From Tretioscincus oriximinensis (taxonomy: Eukaryota > Chordata > Lepidosauria > Squamata > Gymnophthalmidae), in contig JAJVDF010000952.1 in assembly GCA_022410635.1 (NCBI GenBank), forward strand, positions 143,390 through 207,389: a stretch of DNA of 64,000 bases, in the 5' to 3' direction. The translations under genes were made by a program, and so were the position numbers. Every line of letters starts with the position of its first letter. Position 1 is the first letter of the stretch. Positions 32,401-38,610 of this stretch are shown here, piece after piece. The notes below the pieces were generated by a model, which was not told the DNA's origin, did no database searches, and saw only the letters and a program-made list of their open reading frames with translations.

Positions 32401-34770
32401 AGGAAGCTCATAAGGTCTTCTGAGGGAATGTTGTATATTGTAATATACAATGTCAGTGATATGCAAGGAGCTATTAGCTGTCAATCTTCCCTTTTCACAT
32501 CCTATCTCCTTTACTAGCCCTTGAGCCAATTATGGGGGAGGTAATAAATTTATTAATTTAATGAAGAAATTGGTTGGTACCTTCACCCTGCCCTCTGATA
32601 ACACCATTTCATTCTGCTACACTTCTAGTTAGCTTCATGTCGCAAACTTCTCATCTTTTCTTCTTCTACATCTTTCTCTTAATAAATCTTCCTACCCACA
32701 GATCCATATAAATTACGGACATCAACACCACCAATCCTGACAGTTGCACAGGGCCCACAAGCACTTCCTGCTATTGTAAGCTATCTGCTTTACAGAAAAC
32801 TGTAACAATCCCTTTTCTACATTCTCATATTTATCTTCTAAAGCAACCCTGTGCAAAACAAGTGTTTCCAAAGCTGACACTCATTTTACTAAGCCAATCA
32901 TATTACAATGATACCCTTTTAAAAAAACTTACATTTATATTGTGCCTGACTCCTAACAGGCCACAACAATTAAAGCAGGCTTCTAATCTACCACATCCAA
33001 CTGGCTACTTTCCTGGTTTCTCTTTGCAGCCTCCTAACCTTGTATCTAAAGGACGCAGGACTTTTTTCAGCCAGAAAGAGTTTGGATATTTGTAGCATCA
33101 CTTGAGGGCCATACCCCCTCCCCAGCCTGAGGCCACACCCATACCTCCAACCAGGCCACACCCCCTTCCTCTTCCCATGCTTACCCATCTACCCAGATCA
33201 CAAAGCCAGATTTTTCAACAGCCCCATCCCCTGGTCCCTTCCTCTTTTAGTCACTTCATTTTTTAACAAAGAGAGGAACCATTATTTAGTGACGGAAGCA
33301 AATGGTTCCTTGGGGAACATATCACTGGCTGAACCAAATGTTCTGACAGGCCGGATCACACCCCTGGGCCTTAGGTTCCCCACCCCGATCTATAGGTATC
33401 TGGGTAATTTGTGGTTTGCTATATATTGCTGCAATTCACTCATGTCTAAATGCCTACTCAGTTATAGTAAGCAGGGTCATATTTTAGGCAAAAATAAGGT
33501 TACTGGTAGACTGACCAGATGACCCCTTTTGGGGAGGGGGGGGGTTGAAAACTTGTTTTTGGAGTGCCTCCCTTTTTTTCTGAGGAAAAAAAATTGAAAA
33601 AAAATTCTCAGAAAAAACTGGGTGGCATCCCAAAACCGGGTTTTCAACACACACACTCAAGGGGGTCACCTGCTCAGCCTAGTTACTGATAGTAGTAAGA
33701 AGATATTATTACTTGCTTTTTTATTATGAAAACCCGAAGTGACAGAGGAAAAATGTGGAGAAGTAAAATAAAGTAAATAAGTAAATTACAGCCTGTGGAC
33801 AAAATACAGCCAAAATACATTCTGGTTCTAATTCAGCAAGTAAGCAATATTCCATAAACAGATAGCATAATATATTTTTTGTTTACCCTCTTAAGTACAG
33901 CAATAACAGATAGCATTTGTTTTAAGTCAATCTTGAATTGACCACATGTAACAGCAAGATATCAATGCTTTGGTTGGTTTTACTTCTCAAAGACATTAAC
34001 AGTTGGGTTCAACTCTTTCTGTCAACACAATTGCTACAAGCAACCACAACAAAGTCCTAATAATGCACTTGGGAAATCAGTCAAGGGCAAAAAATTCCCA
34101 AACTGTTCAGCAGCACCACCCACGTTTGATCGCACACAGAAGTTCCACTAAGATTATCACAGCTACATTTTGCTGAGTCACAGACCAAATCAAGAAGCTA
34201 AAAAAATAGGAATATAGCAGCAGCCGATACTGCATTTCACACTGTGATCCAGCATGCTGTATATTTTATTAAAAGGTTGCAACATCTTAATTGGACACCT
34301 GCTGAAAAGATTCCCATTAATTCATTTTATTACATTTACTCTGATGATAGGGAAGGAATCAAACACACACCCCTTTTTAAAAAGCTATCAAGTATATTGT
34401 AGTACATAGCATGCATCTTTTTATACAAAGTAATCCATTGCAGACCAGGTTTTTAATATACACATCATGAATAACACTATGTACTATTACTAGTTCTGCT
34501 ACAGAACATTCTATTGTCTTGTTTAAACACTATTAATTATGATCAAAAGCAACCAGAAAACAAAATGACAAAGCTACTAAGTTGAGTAGTCACTAAGTTG
34601 TCAATCAACGTTCTAAAAGGGGAATGGTTACAAATGCATACCTTGTGTTTATCTTGCCTGTACTTCAGTCTACATTGTTGTTCATGTTGGTCTGGACTTC
34701 CCCGTTCACGAACATTTCTATAACCAGGACTGGGTATAACATATTCTTTCCCTAGATCGATGTCTTTCAT
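2361..34770 (-). CDS. ABCC5: ABCC5 (MRP5), 5' half of the coding region, 13 coding exons
   Basis: This is an ABC transporter of subfamily C. The known family role is ATP-driven export of organic anions and cyclic nucleotides across the plasma and endomembranes; it lacks the extra N-terminal TMD0 of long MRPs. In the sequence, 13 exons on the minus strand give 2022 coding bases (674 codons) with no stop and consistent phases. The start reads MKDIDLGKEY, close to mammalian ABCC5. TMD1 is spread over residues about 165-460. NBD1 begins in the exon at 5716-6066, with Walker A GSVGSGKT at residues 592-599 and a Q-loop region YAAQQAW at 624-630. The product ends here after residue 674, before the LSGGQ signature, because the next exon is outside the window. 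Mammalian ABCC5 is about 1437 residues, so roughly the first 47% is present. All splice sites are GT/AG. It appears functional. Identity is assigned from recalled family sequence, not a search. Confidence 0.96.
2434..2730. other. Intron 13, nothing recognised
   Basis: It is 297 bases of AT-rich intron between exons 14 and 13. I see no repeat. Confidence 0.6.
2731..2855 (-). CDS. ABCC5: ABCC5 exon 13, Q-loop of NBD1
   Basis: It encodes residues 609-649 plus two bases. MTLLEGSISFDGTVAY is followed by AAQQAWILNATLRDNILFG, the Q-loop and the following helix. As I recall, human has YVAQQ where this protein has YAAQQ; the glutamines are kept. The acceptor is tcttccag and the donor is gaaag|gtttgt, weaker than the other donors in this gene. 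Confidence 0.95.
3027..3140 (-). repeat. CR1-like 3' UTR fragment
   Basis: A degraded copy of the CR1 tail seen better at 52618-52800 (ccagcat.ctgtctcacacag and tctgggcatctcaagcaaaa). Confidence 0.6.
3615..4275 (-). repeat. CR1-like LINE, 3' UTR and end of RT frame
   Basis: A 5'-truncated, moderately diverged CR1 copy. The minus frame at 3892-4287 still reads through the C-terminal part of the CR1 second ORF, with LFSLESQHLSGDLIKVYKIM and DNRNNFFNSQNHW recognisable. It lies in the intron between exons 13 and 12. Confidence 0.85.
4607..4678 (-). CDS. ABCC5: ABCC5 exon 12, Walker A of NBD1
   Basis: It is a small 24-codon exon, residues 585-608. It carries GKLVGIC followed by the Walker A P-loop GSVGSGKT (residues 592-599) with an intact catalytic lysine at 598, then SLISAVLGQ. 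The acceptor is tgctctag and the donor is gacag|gtaaca, phase 0 to 0. Confidence 0.95.
4679..5293. other. Intron 11, nothing recognised
   Basis: This is AT-rich sequence without a repeat I can name. Confidence 0.5.
5294..5549 (+). mobile_element. Helitron-like non-autonomous element (copy 1)
   Basis: The left end resembles ctatattattaaagtacg, shared with 6522 onward. The interior gatgattggccaatc is also shared. The right end gggcttaatccactag is followed by T, as in Helitrons that insert between A and T and end in CTRR. No Rep/helicase coding is present. It abuts the 78-base foldback element. Confidence 0.5.
5556..5633. mobile_element. 78-base foldback element with TA duplication (copy 1)
   Basis: The arms begin tactgctcaaaacaattaag and are complementary across the element, which is almost a single hairpin. 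TA flanks both ends (5554-5555 and 5634-5635). A second copy of the same length is at 9108-9185. It resembles mariner/Tc1-type MITEs in its TA target. Confidence 0.85.
5716..6066 (-). CDS. ABCC5: ABCC5 exon 11, NBD1 entry and charged linker
   Basis: It encodes residues 468-584, 117 codons, phase 0 to 0. It begins SLFLMEEVHMIKKKPSSPH and contains the first NBD1 strand VKNATLAWESSHA. A lysine-rich insertion follows around KVKKGKREKNKQEKVRR (residues about 517-532), then EQKGHLLVDSDDPPSPEEE and the strand LYGIDLEIEK. This long charged insertion before Walker A is a family feature. Its middle differs from mammals more than the flanks do. Confidence 0.95.
6067..6521. other. Intron 10, unrecognised
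   Basis: Unique-looking intron sequence with nothing recognised. A run of eight G lies at 6119-6126. Confidence 0.5.
6522..6690 (+). mobile_element. Helitron-like element, 5' part (copy 2)
   Basis: It begins TC (tctatattactaaagcatgt) after an A and shares gatgattggccaatc with 5294-5549. No CTAG end is seen before the CR1 copy that starts near 6690, so it is truncated or interrupted. Confidence 0.45.
6690..7735 (-). repeat. CR1-like LINE, long 5'-truncated copy
   Basis: It has about 1 kb of minus-strand CR1. The 3' UTR side is at 6690-6730 and the RT C-terminal region at 6730-7140 (frame 6718-6933 reads NTRTRGHSLKLMGRKVRT). Upstream RT sequence continues to about 7735, where a tryptophan-rich ctggggtac RT motif region is still visible. 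Stops and indels break the frame throughout. Confidence 0.88.
7850..8290. repeat. Inverted repeat with about 55-base arms
   Basis: Sequence at 7850-7905 (aagagaatacttgggaagaa) is repeated in reverse complement at 8233-8290. About 330 bases lie between. A LINE-type tail (gacgggctataaat and AT-rich repeats) follows directly at 8290-8345. It could be a foldback element or an inverted duplicate of a LINE segment. Confidence 0.65.
8564..8671 (-). CDS. ABCC5: ABCC5 exon 10, helix 6 of TMD1
   Basis: It encodes residues 432-467, exactly 36 codons, phase 0 to 0. The segment AFTVVTVFNSMTFALKVTPF followed by SVKSLSEASVAVDRFK is the last helix of TMD1 and the link to NBD1. The acceptor is gtttttag and the donor is tcaaa|gtgagt. 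Confidence 0.95.
8780..9545 (-). repeat. CR1-like LINE, interrupted by a foldback element
   Basis: A diverged minus-strand CR1 copy in the intron between exons 10 and 9. It runs from the tail region at about 8800 through the RT C-terminal region, and is split at 9106-9187 by the 78-base foldback element. The RT frame at 9225-9524 is broken. Confidence 0.82.
9108..9185. mobile_element. 78-base foldback element with TA duplication (copy 2)
   Basis: It has the same length and ends as the element at 5556-5633. TA flanks at 9106-9107 and 9186-9187 interrupt the CR1 motif that reads gaaaaaatactttcc in other copies, so the empty site is known. Confidence 0.9.
9670..9895 (-). repeat. tRNA-type SINE (family 2), degraded
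   Basis: It contains the ataccctgcccttctcaccc and aaaggcttacatctattcta segments found in better copies at 25155-25440 and 28060-28335, and ends in a degraded tRNA-like head near 9890. Confidence 0.65.
10080..10355 (+). repeat. L2-type LINE 3' fragment nested in CR1
   Basis: It has a gaaatgactaaaagcatttc segment and a gtgccaccttttgtggaagg segment, followed by ttattattatt-like tail sequence. This is the usual layout of an L2 3' end. Confidence 0.55.
10535..10978. mobile_element. TIR DNA transposon nested in CR1
   Basis: The left end (gtatttctgcgaaactaaga) and right end (ttcagggaaacacaatag) are inverted copies with mismatches. Both are followed inward by gaaaataagccctaac-like sequence. The middle contains a purine-rich insert at about 10690-10860. 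It is non-coding and non-autonomous. Confidence 0.7.
11215..11445 (+). repeat. CR1 3' end of the gattctat type
   Basis: It ends aactctatgattctattaac, the classical CR1 terminus, preceded by gaacaggttgccacaggaga. This is a second CR1 subfamily, different from the copies ending in ttcttatg. Confidence 0.8.
11694..11842 (-). CDS. ABCC5: ABCC5 exon 9, helix 5 of TMD1
   Basis: It encodes residues 382-431. REEERKILERAGYFQS leads into a long hydrophobic helix, VGVAPIVVVIASVVTFSVHM, then LGYDLTAAQ. The acceptor is ttttctag and the donor is ctcag|gtaatg. Phase 1 in and phase 0 out. It matches mammalian ABCC5 at almost every position I can compare from memory. Confidence 0.95.
12010..12110 (-). repeat. 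CR1-like 3' UTR fragment
   Basis: It matches the tail region of the ttcttatg-ended CR1 (aagaatataagaaatgccct and cacacagtggccc). Confidence 0.65.
12148..12947 (+). repeat. CR1-like LINE split by an L2-like insertion
   Basis: The CR1 RT end at 12148-12225 resumes at about 12550 and runs to the tail ttcctatgttcttatg near 12945. The interruption is the L2-like piece. It lies in the intron between exons 9 and 8. Confidence 0.85.
12226..12550 (-). repeat. L2-like LINE 3' end nested in CR1
   Basis: Its tail cttataccccgccctatacc and body ttcttcagccaaaggcgagg match the copy at 62925-63160. It is oriented opposite to the host CR1. Confidence 0.75.
13030..13177 (-). CDS. ABCC5: ABCC5 exon 8
   Basis: It encodes residues 333-381 plus one base (phase 1). 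The intracellular loop FRRKCVVITDERVQKMNEV is followed by YIKFIKMYAWIKAFSQ. Both are hallmark ABCC loop sequences that contact the nucleotide-binding domains. The acceptor is tgtttcag and the donor is caaa|gtgagt. Confidence 0.95.
13178..13775. other. Intron 7, nothing recognised
   Basis: Unique-looking intron. From 13776 to 13850 there is a fragment of the foldback repeat family described at 23671-23880. Confidence 0.5.
13850..14160. other. Intron 7, unrecognised
   Basis: There is no repeat I can name. A GC-richer patch lies at 13980-14060. Confidence 0.4.
14200..14373 (-). CDS. ABCC5: ABCC5 exon 7, helices 3-4 of TMD1
   Basis: It encodes residues 275-332 (58 codons, phase 0 to 0). It starts with LINVCSNDGQRM, the coupling-helix region typical of ABCC intracellular loop 1. 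Two hydrophobic stretches follow around GGPVVAVLGMVYNVIILGP and GSAVFILFYPAM. The acceptor is atttcag and the donor is caatg|gtcagt, a slightly weaker donor than its neighbours. Confidence 0.95.
14766..15000 (-). repeat. tRNA-derived SINE (family 1)
   Basis: It reads, on the minus strand, a degraded tRNA head near 14995 and the ccctgagacctttggacata tail near 14800. A cleaner copy is at 34868-35133. Confidence 0.85.
15030..15200 (+). repeat. CR1-like 3' UTR fragment
   Basis: It has gtcttctgcttgagatgccc, as in the CR1 tail of other copies. It is heavily diverged. Confidence 0.55.
15205..15590. other. Intron 6, low complexity, nothing recognised
   Basis: T-rich and GTT-rich stretches near 15400-15510 and a short (GTAG) run near 15290. 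No gene. Confidence 0.5.
15591..15824 (-). CDS. ABCC5: ABCC5 exon 6, second membrane helix
   Basis: It encodes residues 197-274, exactly 78 codons, phase 0 to 0. It contains FVVKHLLEYTQQ, a hydrophobic helix around YSLLLVFGILMTEIV, and the highly conserved intracellular loop NYRTGVRLRGAILTMAFKK. The acceptor is tcctctag and the donor is gagag|gtaagt. Nearly every residue from EIVRSWS onward matches mammalian ABCC5 as I recall it. Confidence 0.96.
15825..20311. other. Repeat-poor 4.5 kb intron between exons 6 and 5
   Basis: Only one repeat (18345-18490) is recognised, in contrast to every other kilobase of the window. Minus-strand AATAAA signals occur at 16580-16585, 16618-16623 and 19386-19391. 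No conserved coding frame is seen. It may hold an alternative 3' end for a short ABCC5 transcript (see findings). Confidence 0.6.
18345..18490. repeat. Foldback repeat family D, copy 1
   Basis: Arms around gacaagaaaaaggtaggcag and its complement gctgcctccatttttcttct face each other over a short spacer. It shares arms with 23671-23880 and 54117-54297. Confidence 0.75.
20312..20459 (-). CDS. ABCC5: ABCC5 exon 5, first membrane helix
   Basis: It encodes residues 147-196, finishing the codon begun in exon 4. The segment RLERLWQQE is followed by the conserved FCRTRLI and a hydrophobic run ending TQLAGFCGP, which is the first helix of TMD1. The donor is ggacca|gtaagt, phase 0. If the donor is read through, the frame stays open for 37 more codons to a stop at 20198-20200. 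That is relevant to the short-isoform finding. Confidence 0.95.
20566..20930 (-). repeat. CR1-like LINE 3' fragment
   Basis: The 3' UTR and start of the RT end of the ttcttatg-type CR1 lie between exons 5 and 4, with gaaccatctagtacagcatt and ctatccaggctcccagctac visible. Confidence 0.85.
21065..21220 (-). CDS. ABCC5: ABCC5 exon 4
   Basis: It encodes residues 95-146 plus two bases. It includes DNAGLFSYMTFSWLTPLARV, the elbow helix motif that precedes the first membrane helix in ABCC proteins, followed by KKGEL and a DIWPLS segment that corresponds to DVWSLS in human. The acceptor is ctgtag and the donor is agaag|gtagag. Phase 2 in and phase 2 out agree with exons 3 and 5. The intron to exon 3 is only 226 bases. 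Confidence 0.94.
21447..21601 (-). CDS. ABCC5: ABCC5 exon 3
   Basis: It encodes residues 44-94 plus two bases of codon 95 (phase 2). The segment starts HVECQDALETAARSEG and ends near KPIRTTSK, both matching the mammalian protein. It is a few residues shorter than human in the middle, where human has a Met-His-Ser stretch. The acceptor is atcaag and the donor is ccaa|gtaagt. This is cytosolic N-terminal sequence with no membrane segment. It sits 13 kb from the start-codon exon. Confidence 0.93.
22016..22353. mobile_element. TIR DNA transposon, 338 bases
   Basis: The terminal inverted repeats start taccgtatacactcgagtat on the left; the right end is cttatactcgagtatatatggta in complement, about 20 of 23 positions matching. 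The interior repeats gaatataagctgagg-like motifs near both ends. It is non-coding. Confidence 0.85.
22608..22843. repeat. Tandem duplication, period 118
   Basis: Two adjacent copies (22608-22725 and 22726-22843) share gtaaataccttg, cactgataaaaacagcaatc and aattaagagtataattc. They differ at a few bases and a short deletion. Confidence 0.9.
22867..23098. mobile_element. Palindromic mariner-like MITE, 232 bases
   Basis: It starts cagggtgcttcaaaaatgta and ends in its complement, flanked by TA at 22865-22866 and 23099-23100. The arms are about 75 bases and nearly perfect, with an 80-base centre. No transposase frame. Confidence 0.9.
23560..23670 (+). repeat. CR1 3' end of the gattctat type
   Basis: It has gctgtattgagcaggggctt and ends at ttcatgattctaag. 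Confidence 0.8.
23671..23880. repeat. Foldback repeat family D, copy 2
   Basis: The clearest copy. Arms around gactaacaagaaaaaggcag and ctgcctacctttttcttgtt are inverted over a spacer of about 45 bases. The left edge agtagctgcgttaatctagg is also typical of the family. Confidence 0.8.
24060..24540 (+). repeat. CR1 fragments of both types
   Basis: A ttcttatg-type tail piece at 24065-24140 in minus orientation is followed by a gattctat-type CR1 3' end (24180-24540) ending tgaaattctatgattctaag. Confidence 0.75.
24545..25150. other. Intron, nothing recognised
   Basis: Unique-looking AT-rich sequence. Confidence 0.45.
25155..25440 (-). repeat. tRNA-type SINE (family 2)
   Basis: Read on the minus strand it begins with a tRNA-like head, atggctcagtcgctacggag at about 25411-25430, and runs to a tail near 25160. 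The head fits an RNA polymerase III A box (TGGCTCAGTCG). Confidence 0.82.
25445..25620 (-). repeat. CR1-like 3' UTR fragment
   Basis: It contains ttactggatcaggcaacagc and ccagcattctgtctcaccca. Confidence 0.7.
26170..26530 (-). repeat. CR1-like LINE 3' fragment with a GGC run
   Basis: It is a ttcttatg-type CR1 tail. At 26228-26243 a small (GGC)n run replaces the usual ggcccaccaatt sequence. Confidence 0.82.
26535..27430. other. Intron, nothing recognised
   Basis: AT-rich sequence with a short poly-C at 27092-27100. No gene or named repeat. Confidence 0.45.
27440..27660 (+). repeat. tRNA-type SINE (family 2) with duplicated head
   Basis: The tRNA-like head ggcatgaatggctcagtc is present twice in tandem (about 27438 and 27459). 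The body cttttcatctgag-like and ggacatggggaggggtgagc follows. Confidence 0.8.
27665..27835 (+). repeat. Dispersed repeat, unexpanded copy
   Basis: This copy corresponds to 2020-2320 but has only gctgggggactgctatggg where the other has the poly-G tract. Confidence 0.7.
27850..28335. repeat. CR1 fragment followed by a family 2 SINE
   Basis: A plus-oriented CR1 tail fragment (27860-28050) is followed by a minus-oriented tRNA-type SINE (28060-28335). Confidence 0.7.
28853..29017 (+). other. Short unexplained reading frame, 54 codons
   Basis: It starts MKKKRRHVESSTSDDSFSDD, a basic patch followed by an acidic serine-rich patch, then loses obvious character and stops. The amino-acid pattern resembles the N-terminus of some nuclear proteins and transposases, but I recognise no family. 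It could easily be chance. Confidence 0.2.
29135..29390 (-). repeat. tRNA-derived SINE (family 1)
   Basis: A good copy, with a tRNA head near 29370 and the LINE-type tail near 29160. Followed at 29400-29565 by a partial family 2 SINE. Confidence 0.88.
29985..30489. other. Intron with SINE and LINE tail fragments
   Basis: A family 2 SINE piece lies at about 29990-30110, and a LINE-type tail (gccccaagacctttgggtat with AAATA repeats) at 30395-30470. Otherwise nothing is recognised. Confidence 0.55.
30490..31111 (+). mobile_element. Solo LTR of an endogenous retrovirus-like element (copy 1)
   Basis: The 622-base element starts TGTCGGGG and ends CCCCCATTA, between 6-base direct repeats ACCTTC (30484-30489 and 31112-31117). 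A poly-A signal AATAAA is at 30914-30919, about 190 bases before the end, as expected for R/U5. The block around it (gtcaataaaa, then ctctggagg and ttccatgacccacgtgg) also occurs in copy 2 at 48709-49492. No internal retroviral genes are next to it. Confidence 0.75.
31112..32860. other. Intron, unrecognised
   Basis: Unique-looking sequence, AT-rich. No coding frame with family resemblance. Confidence 0.4.
33507..33681. mobile_element. hAT-like TIR element (copy 1, 175 bases)
   Basis: It starts TAGACTGACCAGATGACC and ends in GCTCAGCCTA. Flanks GTTACTG(G) and GTTACTG(A) suggest a 7-8 base target duplication. The interior is C/G-run-rich. Related copies are at 49915, 51115 and 55523. Confidence 0.75.
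33682..34641. other. Intron, nothing recognised
   Basis: AT-rich and without a repeat I can name. It leads to the donor of exon 2. Confidence 0.45.
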
Positions 34771-34824
34771 ATTCTCTCTCCTTCAAAGCCAGGGCTGACA
34801 AGTAAATCTGGTACACAGAAAACT
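34642..34824 (-). CDS. ABCC5: ABCC5 exon 2: end of 5'UTR and start codon
   Basis: The exon opens after the acceptor ttcctttccag and carries 54 bases of 5'UTR (34771-34824) before ATG at 34768-34770. The ATG has A at -3 and is the start used by mammalian ABCC5 (MKDID). It encodes residues 1-43, a polar cytosolic N-terminus rich in Arg, Gln and His, and ends in phase 0 at the donor caag|gtatgc. The last 20 residues differ from the mammalian sequence as I recall it, which is the least conserved part of the protein. Confidence 0.93.
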
Positions 34825-34867
34825 CTGGAAAGGAAGAGATTACATAGTTATTGTCTTCTTAAAGAAT

Positions 34868-35133
34868 GCTTTATTTATTTATTTATTTTATTTATTTGTT
34901 CTTATATCCCGCCTTATACCCGAATGTCTCAGGGCCGCCTACCAGGGTGGCGCACATAGATTTGGTTGCTTTCTCCACAACAGACACCCTGTGGAGTAGG
35001 TGGGGCTCAGAGTGTTCAAAGAACTGTGACTGGCCCAAGGTCACCCAGCTGGCTTCATGGAGGAGTGGGGAATCGAACCGGGAGACTACCAGATAAGAGT
35101 CCCACACTCTAACCACTACACCAAACTGTCTCC
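34868..35133 (-). repeat. tRNA-derived SINE (family 1), best copy
   Basis: The minus strand carries an exact A box TGGTGTAGTGG (35113-35123) and an exact B box GGTTCGATTCC (35069-35079). These are internal RNA polymerase III promoters of a tRNA-like head. The 3' tail ggccctgagacattcgggta plus AAATA repeats is shared with the L2-like copies, which suggests that LINE mobilised it. Confidence 0.93.
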
Positions 35134-35135
35134 CA

Positions 35136-36015
35136 TAAACTGCTTATGTAACAATTTTGAGATTCTATGAAAAGCATGATCAAACTTCTAAAGTATACAT
35201 CTAATACACTTATTGTCTCCACCAAATGATTCTTCCCAAATATATGCAATCTTAACAATGTTTATCGAACAGATTCCAAAAGTAAAATTTGAACTCTCCA
35301 TGTCTGATGATAGATAAAGGAACTTTTCCAATAGCCACAACATGCAGCAAAGTATCTGCAAACCAAACTCTTTGCACTCACGAATGTAACCATACTTTTC
35401 ATAAACATTTTCCAATAAATAAAGCTCTGAACTTTGTTTCTTCACATATTGATATAGCATAAATAATCATAGATATCTGTATAAATCTAGCAGTTGATCT
35501 GAAAGGCTGGGCATTTCAGATGGTGTTATTTGGTAAGTTTGCAAATGACATGCCCCAAACCTATCTGGAATGATGACCAAAGTAACTCATGCTCTGGTAA
35601 CTTCCTGATTGGACAATTGCAATGTGTTCCATATGGGGTTTCCCTTGATGATAGTTTGGAAATTTCAGTCGCAATTTCTTTAACAAATAAAATTCAAAAC
35701 CCAAAATGGCATAGGCTTCTAAGCTTTAACAAGTTAGGGTTTCTAAAAAGCAGCCTGATGATTCATGGCACTGATAAAATGTCTTGTACGTTATGTGCTT
35801 GCAACTGACATAGGAAATAAATAAAAAGTAGACAGTATTTACAATTTATTAAAAACATGTATAAATAAAGAAATTGGAGCTGAAGGTTTTATGTACCGCC
35901 ACAACCATGTTTGCAGAATATGCAGTCCCTTTTAGAAATATCTAAGTCTAATTCTCTCTGTGCCTGGGATGTAACGTTATACTGTAGAGAAACATGAGCT
36001 GGCACAGAGCAGCCC
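35136..36015. other. Intron 1, nothing recognised
   Basis: AT-rich, with long open frames that look accidental. Confidence 0.5.
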
Positions 36016-36019
36016 TCCA

Positions 36020-36190
36020 TAAGAACTTAAGAGGAGCCCTACTGAATGGGGCCAGAGCCCATCTAGTCCACCATTTTGTCTCCCACAGTGCCCCCCAATT
36101 GCACTAGGAAAGTCTTAAGCAGGTGGAGGCAAAATTCTCACCTGTTCTTGACTCCCTGTAAATAGTATTTCAGGAATCCTGGCAGGTCCC
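36020..36190 (-). repeat. CR1-like 3' UTR fragment
   Basis: It contains gagccctactgaatggggcc and agcccatctagtccaccatt. Confidence 0.8.
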
Positions 36191-36657
36191 TATTCCAAAA
36201 TATAAACCAGAATAAGGCTCAGTGCATATTTACTCTAAGTCACTTAAGGCAGCCTCTATAAAATTACTTTAATACATCATTCTTTTTTAAAAATATGCTT
36301 CAGTATTTGGAGCTTTATTCTATGCTGTGATCCACCCTGGGATCTTCACATGAACACTGGGATATAAATGCTAATAAAACAATCATAAAACTACAGAAGA
36401 CAAACAATTTCAGATTGCTCAAGTCAGCAAATCCATTTTTTTTTCTGCTGGGACAGTCCAGTATACATACCAGTAAATCTTTCATGGAATAATAATAGAC
36501 TATTTGCATTATTTCATACCTAACATTTAAGAATACCAGCAAACTTTGCTGTGTGATACCATAAGATGCCATCAATGTTGCTCTAGGATATTTTCACCAA
36601 AGCTAGACAAGGAAGGCTATTTTCCTGAAACACTGATAAAGAGGTATGCTACAATTC

Positions 36658-37096
36658 TTTCTTATTGTAAATAATATAATATGTGCGGAAGACCAACATT
36701 ACAAGGTATAATGACCAACGACAGGGCTTGGAACTTTGGCAGCCCCCAGAAACCAATGACAGGACTCGGAAGTTTAGCAGAGTCCTGTATTGAAAACAGA
36801 GCGATAGTAATAAGTGGATAGACATGGAAAGATGTGAGAAGTGGAATACCCCAAGGTTCAGTACTAGGAGTACAGGGAGGGAAAGGAAAAAGAAAAGAAG
36901 AACAAAAGAGGAAAGGATGGAAGATGGAACAAAAAGAAGGAAAGGAAGAAAAGGAAAATGGAAGGAACAAAACAACGAAGCAGCAAGTGAAAGGGGGAGG
37001 GGCAAGGAACGGAGGGAGTGGGTGGCAGCATGGATGAGAACAAGTGGGAGGGGAGACACGTTGCGTTACCATAGTGCAACGGACTAATTTCACTAG
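36658..37096 (+). mobile_element. Helitron-like element with purine-rich interior (copy 3)
   Basis: Its right end gcaacggactaatttcactag is followed by T, matching 54400-54773. The block gggcttggaactttggcagc with caatgacagg is also shared with that copy. The centre is a long purine-rich run (36880-37050). A CR1 RT motif GIPQGSVLG is encoded at about 36841-36867, probably captured sequence. Confidence 0.55.
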
Positions 37097-38450
37097 TACT
37101 CCATAAAGTTGATAAGATAGGAATTGGGGATAGTGCAAAAATCAATATAAAAGGCAAAAGTACTACACAATAGTTCCAAAATGAAAAAGGAATAGCAATA
37201 TGCTGCGAATAGTAAACAAGTATTCTTATAATATTTCAAATCAAACATTCCAATGCATGGCCTATTCTGTCATCTGGCTAATGTATCCAACCTCATAATA
37301 TTCCAAACAGACTGCATCCATGTCAAATAAAAGTCCATTTCTTCCAAACAGCTTACAGGAGAAAAAACTCCATTCCTTCTCTAACATCTGGCCCTGTAAG
37401 CTGGCCCTGCAAGATTCCAAGGTCAGCAGACAATGAAATATTTGATTGATTGATTTGAAATACAGTATATGTAACTAAGAATACATATTTGTTTACTATT
37501 CATAGTGTATTATTATTCCTTTTTCATTTGAGGGCTATTGCACAATGCTTTATGCTTCCTAAAGCCAGTTCCATTCTAACTATTCTAAATATTGCAGACT
37601 TACCTTACGTTCACCCAAGACCCTTTCCTTCAGACCCTTTCCTTACGTAATTGTTTTACACTGGACGACAAATGATTCTGCAGCCACCATTTCCTGCCAA
37701 ATATACTTCCCGATCATTTTATTATCTTGCCTGCAGCACCCTCTGTGGGACAAACCCATAANCACCACCAAGTTCCTGTTTTAAAGGATTCCTTATAATG
37801 CATCATTTCATCAATGCATTTTATCTCCTGACCTGAAATTACCTTATTTGAAATTCTACATACTGTATCTGTAATCAGCGTCCATAAACATCCTATATTG
37901 ATACACGGCTCTACAATTTTAAGCTTTGAAATCCTTTGAATTCCTTGAAATGAGTGCCAACTGAAAGCATGAAACAGCCTTTTGACAAACTATCAGCGTG
38001 CATTCACGAAAACGTATGCATACACAACCTCTTTTGTGGGAGTTCTGCAGGAAAGCAAAAAACGGTTGTCGCTCACACAGCAATCTCCTCTGTTCAGTTT
38101 CCTGCCTTTTTAAATCTCTGTTCATGGCATGAAAGATGCGATTCACATGCTGCACTAGTGCATTCCAAATTGGTATTATCAGGCAAAAGGTTTTTATTAG
38201 CACAAGGCATTCCTGGAAAAACACTCATGAAATGTTCTGTTCTTCGACACTGAGCAACATTTATAGCTCTGATGAAGGATGGAGGGAGACATTAAACAGA
38301 CTCTTAAGCCTGGCAGCTTAAGAACCAAAAAATAAATAAATGTGTTTCTTCTCTTTCTCAACACAAACCTGTTTTTAGTGGCTCCTACTTTATTTCCCAA
38401 TAGACCTATTAATCCTACGACTATTTTTCCCCCCATAAAACTGTAAGAGA
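37097..38450. other. Intron 1, nothing recognised
   Basis: Unique-looking sequence with one isolated N near 37762. Confidence 0.45.
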
Positions 38451-38610
38451 AGCCCTGCAGGATTAGGCCGCAGCCCATCTAATCCAGCATTTTCTCACAC
38501 ACCAACTGTTTCTGGGCAACTCAAGCATAAGACAAAGGCAAAACCTCCACCTGTTCTCAACTCCTTGCAAGCAGCCTTTAGATTATCCTGCTTGACCCTC
38601 AAACAGGAGA
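38450..38610 (-). repeat. CR1-like 3' UTR fragment
   Basis: It contains aagccctgcaggattaggcc and ccagcattttctcacacacc. Confidence 0.75.

Noticed and set aside
35060..35130. tRNA gene
   Set aside because: The A and B boxes are real but belong to a SINE head repeated at four other sites. It does not fold as a complete tRNA as far as I can see.
35188..35460. 90-codon minus frame in intron 1
   Set aside because: AT-rich, with no domain and no splice context.
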